This document shows, in pieces, positions 7,621 to 16,560 of a stretch of 52,825 nt of DNA (position 1 is the stretch's first letter; the number at the start of each line of letters is the position of its first letter). The notes beneath the pieces are model-generated. The model was not told where the DNA came from, did not search any database, and saw only the letters and a program-made list of their open reading frames with translations. This DNA is from an uncultured Eubacterium sp. GTDB taxonomy: Bacteria; Bacillota; Clostridia; Oscillospirales; Acutalibacteraceae. A program made the position numbers and the translations under genes. The DNA lies in contig CAKSWS010000008.1 of NCBI GenBank assembly GCA_934512155.1, positions 1-52,825 on the forward strand, in the 5' to 3' direction.

Positions 7621-8046
7621 TTAGTCTTCTACTACTATACCCATGCTGCGAGCGGTACCTGCAATCATACTCATTGCAGCTTCAAGTGATGCTGCATTAA
7701 GGTCGGGCATTTTTGTTTCAGCAATTTGCTGAACCTGCTCTTTTGTGATTGTAGCAACCTTATTCTTATTAGGAACGCCGGAAGCCTTGTCGATTCCGCA
7801 AGCCTTTTTAATAAGAACTGCTGCAGGCGGTGTTTTTGTTACGAATGTAAATGAACGGTCTTCAAAAACAGTAATAACAACAGGAATAATAAGACCTGCG
7901 TCATTTTTTGTTCTTTCATTGAATTCCTTTGTGAAAGCCATGATGTTAACACCATGCTGACCAAGTGCAGGACCAACCGGTGGAGCCGGAGTTGCTTTGC
8001 CTGCAGGGATTTGAAGTTTAATTAAACCTACTACCTTTTGAGCCAT
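7621..8046 (-). CDS. rplK: 50S ribosomal protein L11
   Basis: 141 residues. The N-terminal domain [38 protein letters not shown] is the classical L11 signature with the proline-rich switch, and the C-terminal domain ([17 protein letters not shown] ending) binds the GTPase-associated rRNA. It follows nusG and precedes rplA, the standard order. The ribosome site AGGAGG is strong. Confidence 0.97.
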   Translation of the reverse strand: MAQKVVGLIKLQIPAGKATPAPPVGPALGQHGVNIMAFTKEFNERTKNDAGLIIPVVITVFEDRSFTFVTKTPPAAVLIKKACGIDKASGVPNKNKVATITKEQVQQIAETKMPDLNAASLEAAMSMIAGTARSMGIVVED

Positions 8047-8073
8047 AATTTTTTCCTCCTAAATAATGTGGTA

Positions 8074-8125
8074 TGGCGGGGAAGCAATCCCCCTCCCACT
8101 CAGCAAAGAATGCTGAATAACAAGC
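8074..8125 (-). promoter_or_regulatory. Structured rplK leader, possible L1 autoregulatory site
   Basis: On the minus strand TTCAGCATTCTTTGCTGA forms a hairpin and is followed by GTGGGAGG and the hairpin GGGGATTGCTTCCCC. The GUGGGAG motif next to hairpins resembles the L1 target before rplKA in other bacteria. Motif-based inference. Confidence 0.4.
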
Positions 8126-8151
8126 AGATATACTGCTAATTACCAAAATAA

Positions 8152-8676
8152 TTAATCGTCAACCTTTTCAAGTTGATCAAGTTCAAATTCAACAGATGTT
8201 TCACGGCCAAACATTGAAACCGTTACCTGAACGCTGTTGTTCTCGGCGTCTATTGAATCAACAGTTCCGGAAAAGCCCTCAAGCGGTCCGTCAACAACAT
8301 TAACCATATCGCCGACAGCATATGCCACCTCAAAGCTTACTCTTTCAAGGCTGTTGTTCTTAACCTCTTCATCTGTTAAAGGCTGAGGCTCGCCTTCCGG
8401 GCCAACAAAGCCGGTGCAACCTCTTATATTACGAACGATATACCAAGTATCATCGGTCATAATCATTTTAACGAAGACATAGCCGGGCATCAATTTTCTT
8501 TGATACTCTTTTTCAGTGCCGTCGCTTTTAAGTTCTTTAACTGTTTCTGTGGGAATTGCAACTTCCTGAATCATATCGTGAAGATTGCGATTTTCAACAA
8601 CAGTTTGAATGTTGCTTGCTACCTTATTTTCATAACCTGAAAACGTGTGTGCAACATACCATTTAGCTTCTTCCAT
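8152..8676 (-). CDS. nusG: Transcription elongation/termination factor NusG
   Basis: 174 residues: NGN domain (EEAKWYVAHTFSGYENKVASNIQ ... LMPGYVFVKMIMTDDTWYIVRNIRGCTGFVG) and C-terminal KOW domain (VGDMVNVVDGPLEGFSGTVDSIDAENNSVQV). NusG clamps RNA polymerase and couples it to ribosomes or Rho. Gene order rpmG-secE-nusG-rplK-rplA is conserved. Confidence 0.97.
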   Translation of the reverse strand: MEEAKWYVAHTFSGYENKVASNIQTVVENRNLHDMIQEVAIPTETVKELKSDGTEKEYQRKLMPGYVFVKMIMTDDTWYIVRNIRGCTGFVGPEGEPQPLTDEEVKNNSLERVSFEVAYAVGDMVNVVDGPLEGFSGTVDSIDAENNSVQVTVSMFGRETSVEFELDQLEKVDD

Positions 8677-8709
8677 TAATATTGAGCCTCCGTAAAACTA
8701 ATTTGCAAC

Positions 8710-9072
8710 TTATTCTGCGGCAGTTGTTGATTCAGCAACAAGAGTTGTTGTTTCAGATGCTGTTGTATCCTCTGCTGTTTCGCTTACGGTTGTTTCATTA
8801 GTTGCAAGACTTTTAATTCCCTTCATTCCAAGAGAAAGAAGTGTATCTACTCCGTAAATAGCAACGCCTGCAATAAGAACAACTACAAGAACAATAACTG
8901 TATTCTTAAGTGTTTCTTTACCTGTAGGCCAAACTACTTTTTTGCGTTCTGCATTTACACCTTTAAAGAATGAAGCGATGGATTTAAATGGATTTTTCTT
9001 GGACTTTTTCTTATCAGCCTTAGAAGCTTTTGCTTCTTTTTCAGGCTTTTTTGAAGTCTTTTCTTCAGCCAT
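8710..9072 (-). CDS. secE: Preprotein translocase subunit SecE
   Basis: 120 residues. The conserved part is SIASFFKGVNAERKKVVWPTGKETLKNTVIVLVVVLIAGVAIYGVDTLLSLGMKGI, the amphipathic helix plus single membrane span of SecE that stabilises SecY. A Lys-rich N-terminal extension (about 30 residues) and a Thr/Glu-rich tail of about 25 residues after the span (ATNETTVSETAEDTTASETT..) make it much longer than the usual 60-75 residues. By known SecE topology the tail would lie outside the cytoplasm. Confidence 0.93.
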   Translation of the reverse strand: MAEEKTSKKPEKEAKASKADKKKSKKNPFKSIASFFKGVNAERKKVVWPTGKETLKNTVIVLVVVLIAGVAIYGVDTLLSLGMKGIKSLATNETTVSETAEDTTASETTTLVAESTTAAE

Positions 9073-9084
9073 TGCTATCCTCCG

Positions 9085-9234
9085 TTATTTTGTTTCTCTG
9101 TGAAGAGTGTGTTTTTTACAGAACGGACAATACTTGTTCATTTCAAGTCTGTCTGGAGTGTTCTTTTTGTTCTTCATTGTGTTATAATTGCGTTGTTTGC
9201 ATTCAGTGCAAGCTAAAGTAACTTTAACTCTCAT
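9085..9234 (-). CDS. rpmG: 50S ribosomal protein L33
   Basis: 49 residues: [19 protein letters not shown], then [17 protein letters not shown]. Both CxxC pairs are present, so this is the zinc-binding L33 form. The frame stays open 17 codons further upstream, but GGAGGTGCCAAA lies just before the ATG at 9234, which fixes the start. First gene of the rpmG-secE-nusG operon. Confidence 0.96.
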   Translation of the reverse strand: MRVKVTLACTECKQRNYNTMKNKKNTPDRLEMNKYCPFCKKHTLHRETK

Positions 9235-9342
9235 TTTGGCACCTCCGTTTTTATTTCGATAAATAATCTCCCTCGGGCGTAACACAAAAATAAACGCACA
9301 GAAAAAAGGGCAAAAAAATTAGCCCCTTTACGAGGTGTAATT

Positions 9343-9371
9343 ACTATAACACAGTATTTACCGCAAGTCAA
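9343..9371 (-). promoter_or_regulatory. Promoter of rpmG-secE-nusG-rplKA operon
   Basis: On the minus strand TTGACT (9371-9366), 17 bases, TATAGT (9348-9343). It lies in the divergent region between rpmG and the FAD oxidoreductase gene. Confidence 0.8.
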
Positions 9372-9390
9372 GAAATTTCAAATAAAAAAT

Positions 9391-9419
9391 TTGCAATTGT
9401 TTGTATTTTATATTATTAT
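9391..9419 (+). promoter_or_regulatory. Promoter of FAD oxidoreductase pair
   Basis: TTGCAA, 17 bases, TATTAT, followed by a short AT-rich leader and the ribosome site GGAG before the ATG at 9500. Confidence 0.55.
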
Positions 9420-9499
9420 ATATAAAACATTTATATAACGAATGAATTATCAGTAAATCAAATACAACTTTTCACACTGTAAAATTTGACGGAGAATAA

Positions 9500-10600
9500 A
9501 TGAAAACAATAATTGTAGGTGCAGGTGCATCCGGTCTTGCCTGCGGAATTAAACTTAAACAGAATAACGCAAATGCAGATGTTACAATTCTTGAAAGACT
9601 TGATACACCCGGCAAAAAAATCCTTGCCACAGGAAACGGCAGGTGCAATTTAACAAACACGAATGCCGAAAATCACGAGCAAGTTATTAATTTTTTCAAC
9701 TCCATAGGACTTGTAACACGGAATGAAGAAGGCAGAATTTACCCATATTCGCTTAAAGCAGAAACGGTTTTAGAAGTTTTGCTTAGCGCTTGTGAAAATC
9801 TTGGCATTAACATAATTACAAACTGCACGGTTAAAGAAATAAAAAGAGATTTAACCGTAATTACAGACTGCGGAAATTTTAAAGGAGATGCCGTAGTTGT
9901 TGCCGCAGGAGGCAAGGCACAAAAAAATCTTGGCTCAAACGGCAGCGGATATGATTTACTAAAACAACTGGGGCACACGATAACACCGCTCTCCCCTGCT
10001 CTTGTGCAACTAACATCTTCCAGCAAACACCCACGGGCAATTAAAGGCACCCGCACAAAATGCAAAATTTCCATTGAAACTGACGGTTGCGTAAAAGGCA
10101 GTGAAACAGGCGAAATTTTATTTACCGATTACGGAATATCCGGCATTGCAGCCATGAACCTTTCAGGCATTGTTGCAAAAGAATTTGCAAAGAAAAAACC
10201 AGGCAAATGCATTGCCGTTATTGATTTAACCCCTGATATTTCCGAAAACGAATTGGAAACCCACGGTAAACAGTTTGGCGATTTTAAAGGGATTTTAGGC
10301 AGCAAACTCAACAACATTATAATAAAACAGACAAACGGCGATTTAAAAAAATGCCCCAAAATAATAAAAAACTGGCGGCTTATATTAACAGGCACCAAAG
10401 ATTTTAACTTTGCCCAAATAACAAACGGCGGCGTGCCTGTAAATGAAATTACAAATTTTGAATCAAATATTATTCCCAATCTTTACATTTGCGGCGAAAT
10501 TTTAGACAAACAATTTGAATGCGGCGGTTTTAACTTGGATTTTGCATGGCACAGCGGAATAGAAACAGCAAAGGAAATTACTGAAAATGATAAGAATTAA
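9500..10600 (+). CDS. HI0933-family FAD-dependent oxidoreductase
   Basis: 366 residues. The N-terminal Rossmann loop VGAGASGLACG binds the FAD ADP moiety; GKKILATGNGRCNLTN and the 'GGKAQKNLGSNGSGYDLLKQLGHTITPLSPALVQLTS' block are hallmarks of the HI0933/YhiN family of flavoproteins, and the C-terminus 'ECGGFNLDFAWHSGIETAKEI' closes the FAD site. The physiological substrate of this family is not established. The next gene starts 14 bases before this one ends, so the two flavoproteins are translationally coupled. Confidence 0.88.
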   Translation: MKTIIVGAGASGLACGIKLKQNNANADVTILERLDTPGKKILATGNGRCNLTNTNAENHEQVINFFNSIGLVTRNEEGRIYPYSLKAETVLEVLLSACENLGINIITNCTVKEIKRDLTVITDCGNFKGDAVVVAAGGKAQKNLGSNGSGYDLLKQLGHTITPLSPALVQLTSSSKHPRAIKGTRTKCKISIETDGCVKGSETGEILFTDYGISGIAAMNLSGIVAKEFAKKKPGKCIAVIDLTPDISENELETHGKQFGDFKGILGSKLNNIIIKQTNGDLKKCPKIIKNWRLILTGTKDFNFAQITNGGVPVNEITNFESNIIPNLYICGEILDKQFECGGFNLDFAWHSGIETAKEITENDKN

Positions 10601-12182
10601 TGAAATTAAATTATCACTTGACGAGGGCGAAGAACTTTTAAGAAAAAAAGCAGCAAAGATTCTTAAAATAAACGAAAAATATATTACTAAACTTACAATT
10701 TTCAAAAAAAGCGTTGACGCAAGAAAAAAGGAAGACGTGCACTTTACGTATTCGGTTGACGCAACTCTTTCTCTTGATGAAAACCAAATAGTTTCAAAAT
10801 GCAAATCAAACAAGGTTTCACTTGCAAAGCCATATGCTTACGAAATGCCGGAAAACAAAAGAGTTTCCAAATTCAAGCCGATTATTGTAGGGTTCGGCCC
10901 GGCAGGAATGCTGGCAGGACTTATACTTGCAGAGGCAGGACTTTGCCCTGTAATTCTTGAACGAGGAAAAGATATTGACGCAAGGCAAAAAGACGTTAAT
11001 GATTTTTGGACAAAAAGAAAACTTAATGAAGAATCAAACGTACAATTTGGTGAGGGAGGTGCCGGCACATTTTCAGATGGAAAACTTACCACGGGAATTA
11101 AAAGCCCATATATACGTAAAGTGCTTGATGAACTTTACGAAGCAGGTGCACCGGAGGAAATTTTATACTCATCAAAGCCGCATATAGGCACAGACAGACT
11201 TGCCGTTGTTGTTAAAAATATAAGAAAAAAAATAGAAAATTTAGGCGGCAAAGTTATGCTTGAATGCAAACTTGAAAAGCTTATTGTTTACAACAAATTC
11301 GTGCAGGGCGTAACATATTCCCACCGGGGCAAAACATATGATATAGAGGCAGACAGTGTTATTGCCGCAATAGGTCACAGTGCAAGAGACACAGTTGAAA
11401 TGCTTTATGATTTAGGTGTTGAAATTATTCAAAAGCCATTTTCGGTAGGTGCAAGAATAGAACACCCGCAAAGCCTTATAAACAAAGCGCAGTATGGAAA
11501 ATTTGCCAACCACCCAAAATTGGGTGCGGCAGACTATAAACTTGCCTGCCACGGCTTGCATGAAAGAGGTGCATACACATTTTGCATGTGCCCGGGCGGA
11601 ACGGTTGTTGCTGCTGCCAGTGAAAAAGAAGGAGTTATTGTTAACGGAATGAGTTCTTTGGCAAGAGACGGAGAAAACGCAAACAGTGCCCTTTTAGTAG
11701 GAATTGAGCCAAAGGATTTTCCAAGCGAACACCCATTGGCAGGTATTTACTACCAACGACAAATCGAAAACACGGCGTTTAAACTTGCCGGCAGTAATTA
11801 CAAAGCGCCTGCACAGCTTGTAGGAGATTTTTTGACAGGAAAAGAAAGCACAAAATTGGGCAATGTTAACCCAACATGCCCCACAGGTGTTACGCTTACA
11901 AATTTAGACAAATGTTTACCGCAAAAAGTATCTGCCACAATGAAATCGGCTATTGTGGAAATGGACAAAAAATTAAACGGTTTTAATCTTTATGACGCTG
12001 TTTTGACAGCACCTGAAACAAGAAGCTCCAGCAGTGTAAGAATTTTAAGAGATGATATTTACCAATGCAACATAAGAGGAGTTTACCCCTGTGGCGAAGG
12101 TGCCGGTTACGCAGGCGGAATTGTTTCAGCCGCAGTAGACGGAATTAAATGTGCCCATGCAGTATTGGAAGACGAACATTAA
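10587..12182 (+). CDS. FAD-dependent dehydrogenase of the COG2509 type
   Basis: 531 residues. A 90-residue N-terminal domain precedes the FAD-binding Rossmann motif VGFGPAGMLAGLILAEAG (about 97-115) and an ILERGKDIDARQKDVNDFW segment. 'NVQFGEGGAGTFSDGKLTTGIKSPY' and the C-terminal 'RGVYPCGEGAGYAGGIVSAAVDGIK' are family signatures. Biochemical role unknown. Overlaps the upstream HI0933-type gene by 14 bases and ends at a bidirectional terminator. Confidence 0.85.
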   Translation: MIRINEIKLSLDEGEELLRKKAAKILKINEKYITKLTIFKKSVDARKKEDVHFTYSVDATLSLDENQIVSKCKSNKVSLAKPYAYEMPENKRVSKFKPIIVGFGPAGMLAGLILAEAGLCPVILERGKDIDARQKDVNDFWTKRKLNEESNVQFGEGGAGTFSDGKLTTGIKSPYIRKVLDELYEAGAPEEILYSSKPHIGTDRLAVVVKNIRKKIENLGGKVMLECKLEKLIVYNKFVQGVTYSHRGKTYDIEADSVIAAIGHSARDTVEMLYDLGVEIIQKPFSVGARIEHPQSLINKAQYGKFANHPKLGAADYKLACHGLHERGAYTFCMCPGGTVVAAASEKEGVIVNGMSSLARDGENANSALLVGIEPKDFPSEHPLAGIYYQRQIENTAFKLAGSNYKAPAQLVGDFLTGKESTKLGNVNPTCPTGVTLTNLDKCLPQKVSATMKSAIVEMDKKLNGFNLYDAVLTAPETRSSSSVRILRDDIYQCNIRGVYPCGEGAGYAGGIVSAAVDGIKCAHAVLEDEH

Positions 12183-12191
12183 ACAAGAAAA

Positions 12192-12236
12192 ACAGTGATT
12201 AACACTGCCAAACGTGCAGTTAATCACTGTTTTTTA
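12192..12236. terminator. Bidirectional terminator between convergent genes
   Basis: Stem ACAGTGATTAAC-actg / cagt-TAATCACTGT, followed by TTTTTT on the plus strand and an A-run on its left that serves as a U-run on the minus strand. It partly overlaps the 3' end of the nucleotidyltransferase gene. Confidence 0.85.
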
Positions 12237-13286
12237 ATCGCCTATTTCCATTCTCTTTAATAAATCTGCTTGCAAATCATTTATGCTGTTGCAAACAAAC
12301 TGCTGTTTTTTATTTTTTGAAAACATTTTTTCAAATAGTTTTTTTAATTTTCCTTTTGAATTATCATTTTCGCCATTACTAATAAAGCCTAAATTTTCTT
12401 CATCTGCACCGCTGTTTAAAATAACGGCGGCAAGTTCATCATAAATAACGTAATTATCATTATTTTCAAAAGAAAAATCAACCTGAACAGGAGTGTCAAA
12501 CCATTTTTTACACAAAGCAAAAATAACCTTTGCGGTTTTTTCTATTTTAATATTATTACAAATCTGCCAAAATTTAATATACTCAAAATCAGGGTAATTT
12601 CTTATAACAACATCTGCATCGGTTAACATTTTTAAGCCGACTCCACCCTCTTTAAGATGATGAGCTATATGAGTTATAATATAAATCAAATGATAAACGG
12701 GCATTAATTTATAAGTAAAACCGCTTGACTGACTTATATCGTCAAAAGGAGTAGAAAAATAAATTTTACTTTGCACATTAATATTTTCAAGCTCTGTATA
12801 GATTTCAAAACGCTGATTATCAAAAACAAGGCATGAATCATTTTGAGCTGATGATTCTGTTTCAAACCCCTTTTCACAAAGCAATTCAAAAGCACGTGAA
12901 TAATCGGATTCTTTTAATATAACATCGGTATCTCGGCTTGCTCGAAGTGCCGGCACCGGATAAAGGCTTTGCAAAACAGCACCTTTTATTAATAAATGAG
13001 CCACCTCGACTGATGTTAAAACATTTATAAATGATGAAACGGCACTTGCTTTTAAATCATAATTTTTGAATGCAGCGTTTAATTTTGCTTCAAATTTTTC
13101 GGCAATTTCCCCATCGGGCTGAAAATTTTTATTTAAAAGATTTATTTCATAAGCCACAAGCGGCAACACATCATGCCTTTCACACAAATTGTAAATTTTT
13201 TGCCAATTTATATTTTCAAAGCCAACAGGCTTTTTACCGTTTAAATGGCAGGAAACAAGATGAATAAAATAATCAAATTCATTCAT
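12234..13286 (-). CDS. Uncharacterised nucleotidyltransferase family protein
   Basis: 350 residues. The core 'VEVAHLLIKGAVLQSLYPVPALRASRDTDVIL' with D-x-D, followed by 'FELLCEKGFE', matches the uncharacterised nucleotidyltransferase family (Pfam NTP_transf_5), whose members in polysaccharide or sugar loci are thought to transfer nucleotidyl groups. A central 'HLIYIITHIAHHLKEGGVGLKMLTDADVVIRN' segment is also typical. Solitary gene here; substrate unknown. Confidence 0.75.
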   Translation of the reverse strand: MNEFDYFIHLVSCHLNGKKPVGFENINWQKIYNLCERHDVLPLVAYEINLLNKNFQPDGEIAEKFEAKLNAAFKNYDLKASAVSSFINVLTSVEVAHLLIKGAVLQSLYPVPALRASRDTDVILKESDYSRAFELLCEKGFETESSAQNDSCLVFDNQRFEIYTELENINVQSKIYFSTPFDDISQSSGFTYKLMPVYHLIYIITHIAHHLKEGGVGLKMLTDADVVIRNYPDFEYIKFWQICNNIKIEKTAKVIFALCKKWFDTPVQVDFSFENNDNYVIYDELAAVILNSGADEENLGFISNGENDNSKGKLKKLFEKMFSKNKKQQFVCNSINDLQADLLKRMEIGD

Positions 13287-13422
13287 TTTTTTTCACCGCC
13301 TTTTCAACAATAATATTCTTCTAAAAAATAATAACAGAACAGAAGGAAATTTTCAATTTAATTTTTAATTTTTTCTTAACTTTTTTATAGGAAAATAATT
13401 ACATTTAATGTGTACTATTTTA

Positions 13423-13451
13423 TTGACTTTAATAACACTATGTGATATTTT
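13423..13451 (+). promoter_or_regulatory. Promoter of extracytoplasmic protein pair
   Basis: TTGACT, 17 bases, TATTTT, upstream of the ribosome site GAGG at the gene beginning 13491. Confidence 0.55.
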
Positions 13452-13490
13452 ATAACTGTACTACATAAAGCAATACAGTTCGAGGTAAAA

Positions 13491-14714
13491 ATGAGCAACG
13501 ATTTTAATTTTGAATTATTTGAAACGCAAGCGGTTTCGCCGGAAGAGGTTGAAACAATCAAAACGCAAAAGCAGATGAAAAAACAAGAAAAGCAAAAGAA
13601 AAACAAAGCAATAAAAATTATAGGCACTGTAATAATAAGCCTTCTAATTTTAGTGTTTATTTTCTTTGCTTACATTTTTATATCTCCTGCCCACAATCCA
13701 AAAATGCAGGTTAAAAACTATATAAGCGGCATTGAAAATGAAAAATGGAACAAAGCATACTCTGCTCTGTATTTTGACGGAACTACGCTGATAAGTAAAA
13801 ATGATTTTTCAGCTTATTGCAACGAAAATCCAAAAGCCTTGGCGCTTACAAAATCAAAAATAACAGATTATGAAATTGAAACAGACAAAATAAGTGATGA
13901 TAAAAGCAAAATTTATTTCAGCATCAACTACATTTGTGAAGACGGCAGCAGCGGAACTTTTTATTTAACCGCCGCAAAAAAATTTAATTCTGCCGGAAAA
14001 CTTGCAAAATACGGCATTTTACCTACACAAGATTGTTTTGCCAGCCTAAACATATGCGTACCGTTTCATTCAACTGTAACGATTAACGGCAAACCCCTTG
14101 AAATTCCACAGCAAGTTGACAATCAACTTACCTATACCGTTAATTATATATTCACAGGAGTATACAAAGTTAAAGTTGAAAATGAATTTGCAAATAACAA
14201 AGAAACAGAAGTTACCGTTTTAAACGGAAACAACACATCAATTATTAATCTTGATATTAACGAAGAAACTTACAACAGTTTGTTTGAGCAAACAAAACAA
14301 TATATTCCGCTGCTTTATAACAATGTTGCAACAGACAATGAAGATTTTACAAATTTACCGCTTTTTGACGAATACAAAAACGGGGAATTTAAAAATGATA
14401 TTGAATCAATAAAAGAAGATGTATTTTCAGGTAATACAACAATTTCAAACTTTACACTTACAGACGCAACAAACGAATATGACGCAAACGATTATCCCTC
14501 TGTTCTTTCAGGAAGTGGATTTTGCGAAATTGAATTAAAATGTACATTTAATTACAAATACACCTACACATACAAAAACGATGATAACGAAGATGTTTCA
14601 GACGAAAGAGAAGACAGCGGTTACATTAAAATTAAATACATTTTAACAAACGACGACAGCGACCAAAATAAAGTTTGGCAAATAAGCGGAATTTCCGCAA
14701 AAGCATGGTTTTAG
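13491..14714 (+). CDS. Single-pass membrane protein with TcaA-like extracytoplasmic region
   Basis: 407 residues. A cytoplasmic, Lys/Gln-rich N-terminus (about 1-43) leads into one membrane span (IIGTVIISLLILVFIFFAYIFI, about 45-65). The outside part starts with an NTF2-like segment (VKNYISGIENEKWNKAYSALYFD) and continues with a beta-rich repeat (VTINGKPLEIPQQV.. GVYKVKVENEFANNKETEVTV), a layout reminiscent of TcaA/YvbJ-like envelope proteins. The match is only by architecture. Followed 15 bases later by the Ig-like/propeller protein, so the pair probably works together at the cell surface. Confidence 0.6.
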   Translation: MSNDFNFELFETQAVSPEEVETIKTQKQMKKQEKQKKNKAIKIIGTVIISLLILVFIFFAYIFISPAHNPKMQVKNYISGIENEKWNKAYSALYFDGTTLISKNDFSAYCNENPKALALTKSKITDYEIETDKISDDKSKIYFSINYICEDGSSGTFYLTAAKKFNSAGKLAKYGILPTQDCFASLNICVPFHSTVTINGKPLEIPQQVDNQLTYTVNYIFTGVYKVKVENEFANNKETEVTVLNGNNTSIINLDINEETYNSLFEQTKQYIPLLYNNVATDNEDFTNLPLFDEYKNGEFKNDIESIKEDVFSGNTTISNFTLTDATNEYDANDYPSVLSGSGFCEIELKCTFNYKYTYTYKNDDNEDVSDEREDSGYIKIKYILTNDDSDQNKVWQISGISAKAWF

Positions 14715-14728
14715 AGGTTAACATTTAA

Positions 14729-16447
14729 ATGAAAAGCAATAAAAAACCCATTATAATTACTGCAATTATTCTAATTGCCTGTGCACTTACGCTAACAGGT
14801 ATTTACAGTGCAAACAATATTAAATTTAAAAAACTTCAGCTTTCATATACTTGTTCCACGGCAAATGTTCAAAGTGAAACAAACATTAAAACGAACCCGT
14901 CATTTTTAGGAATACCAAAAGGCAACGTTCCCGAAAATGCCACAGTTAAAATTGTGGCAAAGGGAAAAAAGTGGAGCAAAATAGTATATTTTAACGAAAA
15001 AGAGATTAAAAACGGATACATTAAAAACAGCAGTTTAACAAATGAAAGCGAAAGCACCGTTTTAATTAACGCATTGCGATTTGAAAAAAGAAAAATAACA
15101 ATGACCGCAGGCGAAGAGTACGAACTTAAACCGGCAATTACTCCGTATTACAGCAATGAACAAATTGCTTATACATCAAGCGATAACAATATTGCCACCG
15201 TTGAAAACGGAATATTAAAAGGCGTTAACTCCGGTGAAACAGAAATTCAGGTTTCCACAACAAACAAAAAAGATACGCTTAAAATTACGGTTTTGGAAAA
15301 TCCCGAAACATTTGAAGCTGCAACAGATATACTATATATGGACAAAGGTTCATACGAAAATTTAATTTACCACGTAAACTGTGATTCCGACAAAAAGAAC
15401 AGTATAAATTTCACATCTTCAGACAGCAGCGTTGTAAATTTAAACGGAACAAAAGCCAGAGCAATAAATGAGGGTGACTGCATCGTAACAGCAACCTGCG
15501 GTGTAAAATCGGCAAAAATTAAAATAATTGTAAGAAATCTTTCGCAAAATGCAGACAAACCCCTTTACATGAAAAACGCCTACGGCAATATATATAATTT
15601 CCACCCGTCAATTCAACCTTTTGACGAAGAATGGAACGGTTACAGATATTGGTGTGCTTTTACACCTTACGAAGGAAACAACGACTATTACGAAAACCCA
15701 CACATTCTTGCAAGCAACGATTTGGTTAACTGGGAAGAGCCCAAAGGCTTTACAAATCCATTAGAGCCGGTACCTGAAAAGTATGAAGCAAGCCAATGTT
15801 ATAATTCAGACACAGAGCTTGTTTACAACAGCGACACAGGCGAACTTGAATGCTGGTGGCGTTTTTATGACAGACCGAACGGCGAAGTTTCTCTTTACAG
15901 AAAAACAACAAAAGACGGTGTACACTGGTCTGACAAACAGCAAACAATGCTTTCCAAAAACATGAATAAGCACGACTTTTTAAGCCCTGCTTTAGTTTAC
16001 GAAAACCACACATATAAAATGTGGGCAATAGACATTAACGGTCATAAAGTTAATTATTACGAAAGCAAAGACGCATTTAATTGGAGCAACCCAAAAATTA
16101 TAGATGTTGAATATGAAAACCCCAACATACGAAGCTGGCACTTTGATGTTATTCACACACCAAAGGGTTATGAAATGCTGCTTTCCGCTTTTTCAAAAAC
16201 AAATGACGACCACATGCATATGTCTCTTTACTATGCATTTTCAACAGACAACGAAAACTACACCAAAGCACGCCTGCTTTTAACCCCATACAAAGACGGC
16301 GACCATTGGGACGACAAGGGCCTTTACCGTTCCAGCCTGTTTTACACAAACAACAAATACTACTGTGTATACACAGGAATAAACAAAAAAACGGGGCCTA
16401 CGGGATTAGGAATAATAAGCGGCAACAATCCATTTCATATGAGCTGA
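14729..16447 (+). CDS. Membrane-anchored SH3/Ig-like protein with glycosidase-like propeller
   Basis: 572 residues. An N-terminal hydrophobic anchor (IIITAIILIACALTLTGIYS, about 7-27) is followed by an SH3-like segment (NVQSETNIKTNPSFLGIPKG ... WSKIVYF) and two bacterial Ig-like group 2 repeats (RKITMTAGEEYELKPAITPYYSNEQIAYTSSDNNIATVENG; then a second around 195-265). The C-terminal 300 residues contain 'NPHILASNDLVNWEEP', 'GVHWSDKQ', 'WSNPKIID' and 'HWDDKGLYRSSLFY', Asp/Trp blade motifs like those of five-bladed GH43/GH32-type propellers. It may bind or trim a cell-surface glycan; catalytic residues cannot be assigned by eye. Confidence 0.65.
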   Translation: MKSNKKPIIITAIILIACALTLTGIYSANNIKFKKLQLSYTCSTANVQSETNIKTNPSFLGIPKGNVPENATVKIVAKGKKWSKIVYFNEKEIKNGYIKNSSLTNESESTVLINALRFEKRKITMTAGEEYELKPAITPYYSNEQIAYTSSDNNIATVENGILKGVNSGETEIQVSTTNKKDTLKITVLENPETFEAATDILYMDKGSYENLIYHVNCDSDKKNSINFTSSDSSVVNLNGTKARAINEGDCIVTATCGVKSAKIKIIVRNLSQNADKPLYMKNAYGNIYNFHPSIQPFDEEWNGYRYWCAFTPYEGNNDYYENPHILASNDLVNWEEPKGFTNPLEPVPEKYEASQCYNSDTELVYNSDTGELECWWRFYDRPNGEVSLYRKTTKDGVHWSDKQQTMLSKNMNKHDFLSPALVYENHTYKMWAIDINGHKVNYYESKDAFNWSNPKIIDVEYENPNIRSWHFDVIHTPKGYEMLLSAFSKTNDDHMHMSLYYAFSTDNENYTKARLLLTPYKDGDHWDDKGLYRSSLFYTNNKYYCVYTGINKKTGPTGLGIISGNNPFHMS

Positions 16448-16448
16448 T

Positions 16449-16486
16449 AAAAAAGACTTAAAGGTACAAACCTTTAAGTCTTTTTT
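16449..16486 (+). terminator. Terminator after extracytoplasmic pair
   Basis: Stem AAAAAAGACTTAAAGG / CCTTTAAGTCTTTTTT with loop TACAAA, immediately after the stop codon. Confidence 0.9.
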
Positions 16487-16512
16487 ATACTTTAATTTAG
16501 TAAAAATGCATA

Positions 16513-16541
16513 TTGATACTTAATAAATTAAAGACTATAAT
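16513..16541 (+). promoter_or_regulatory. Promoter of first MATE transporter
   Basis: TTGATA, 17 bases, TATAAT, followed by a short leader with GGGAGG nine bases before the ATG at 16561. Confidence 0.8.
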
Positions 16542-16560
16542 ACATCCGGGAGGCAGAATA

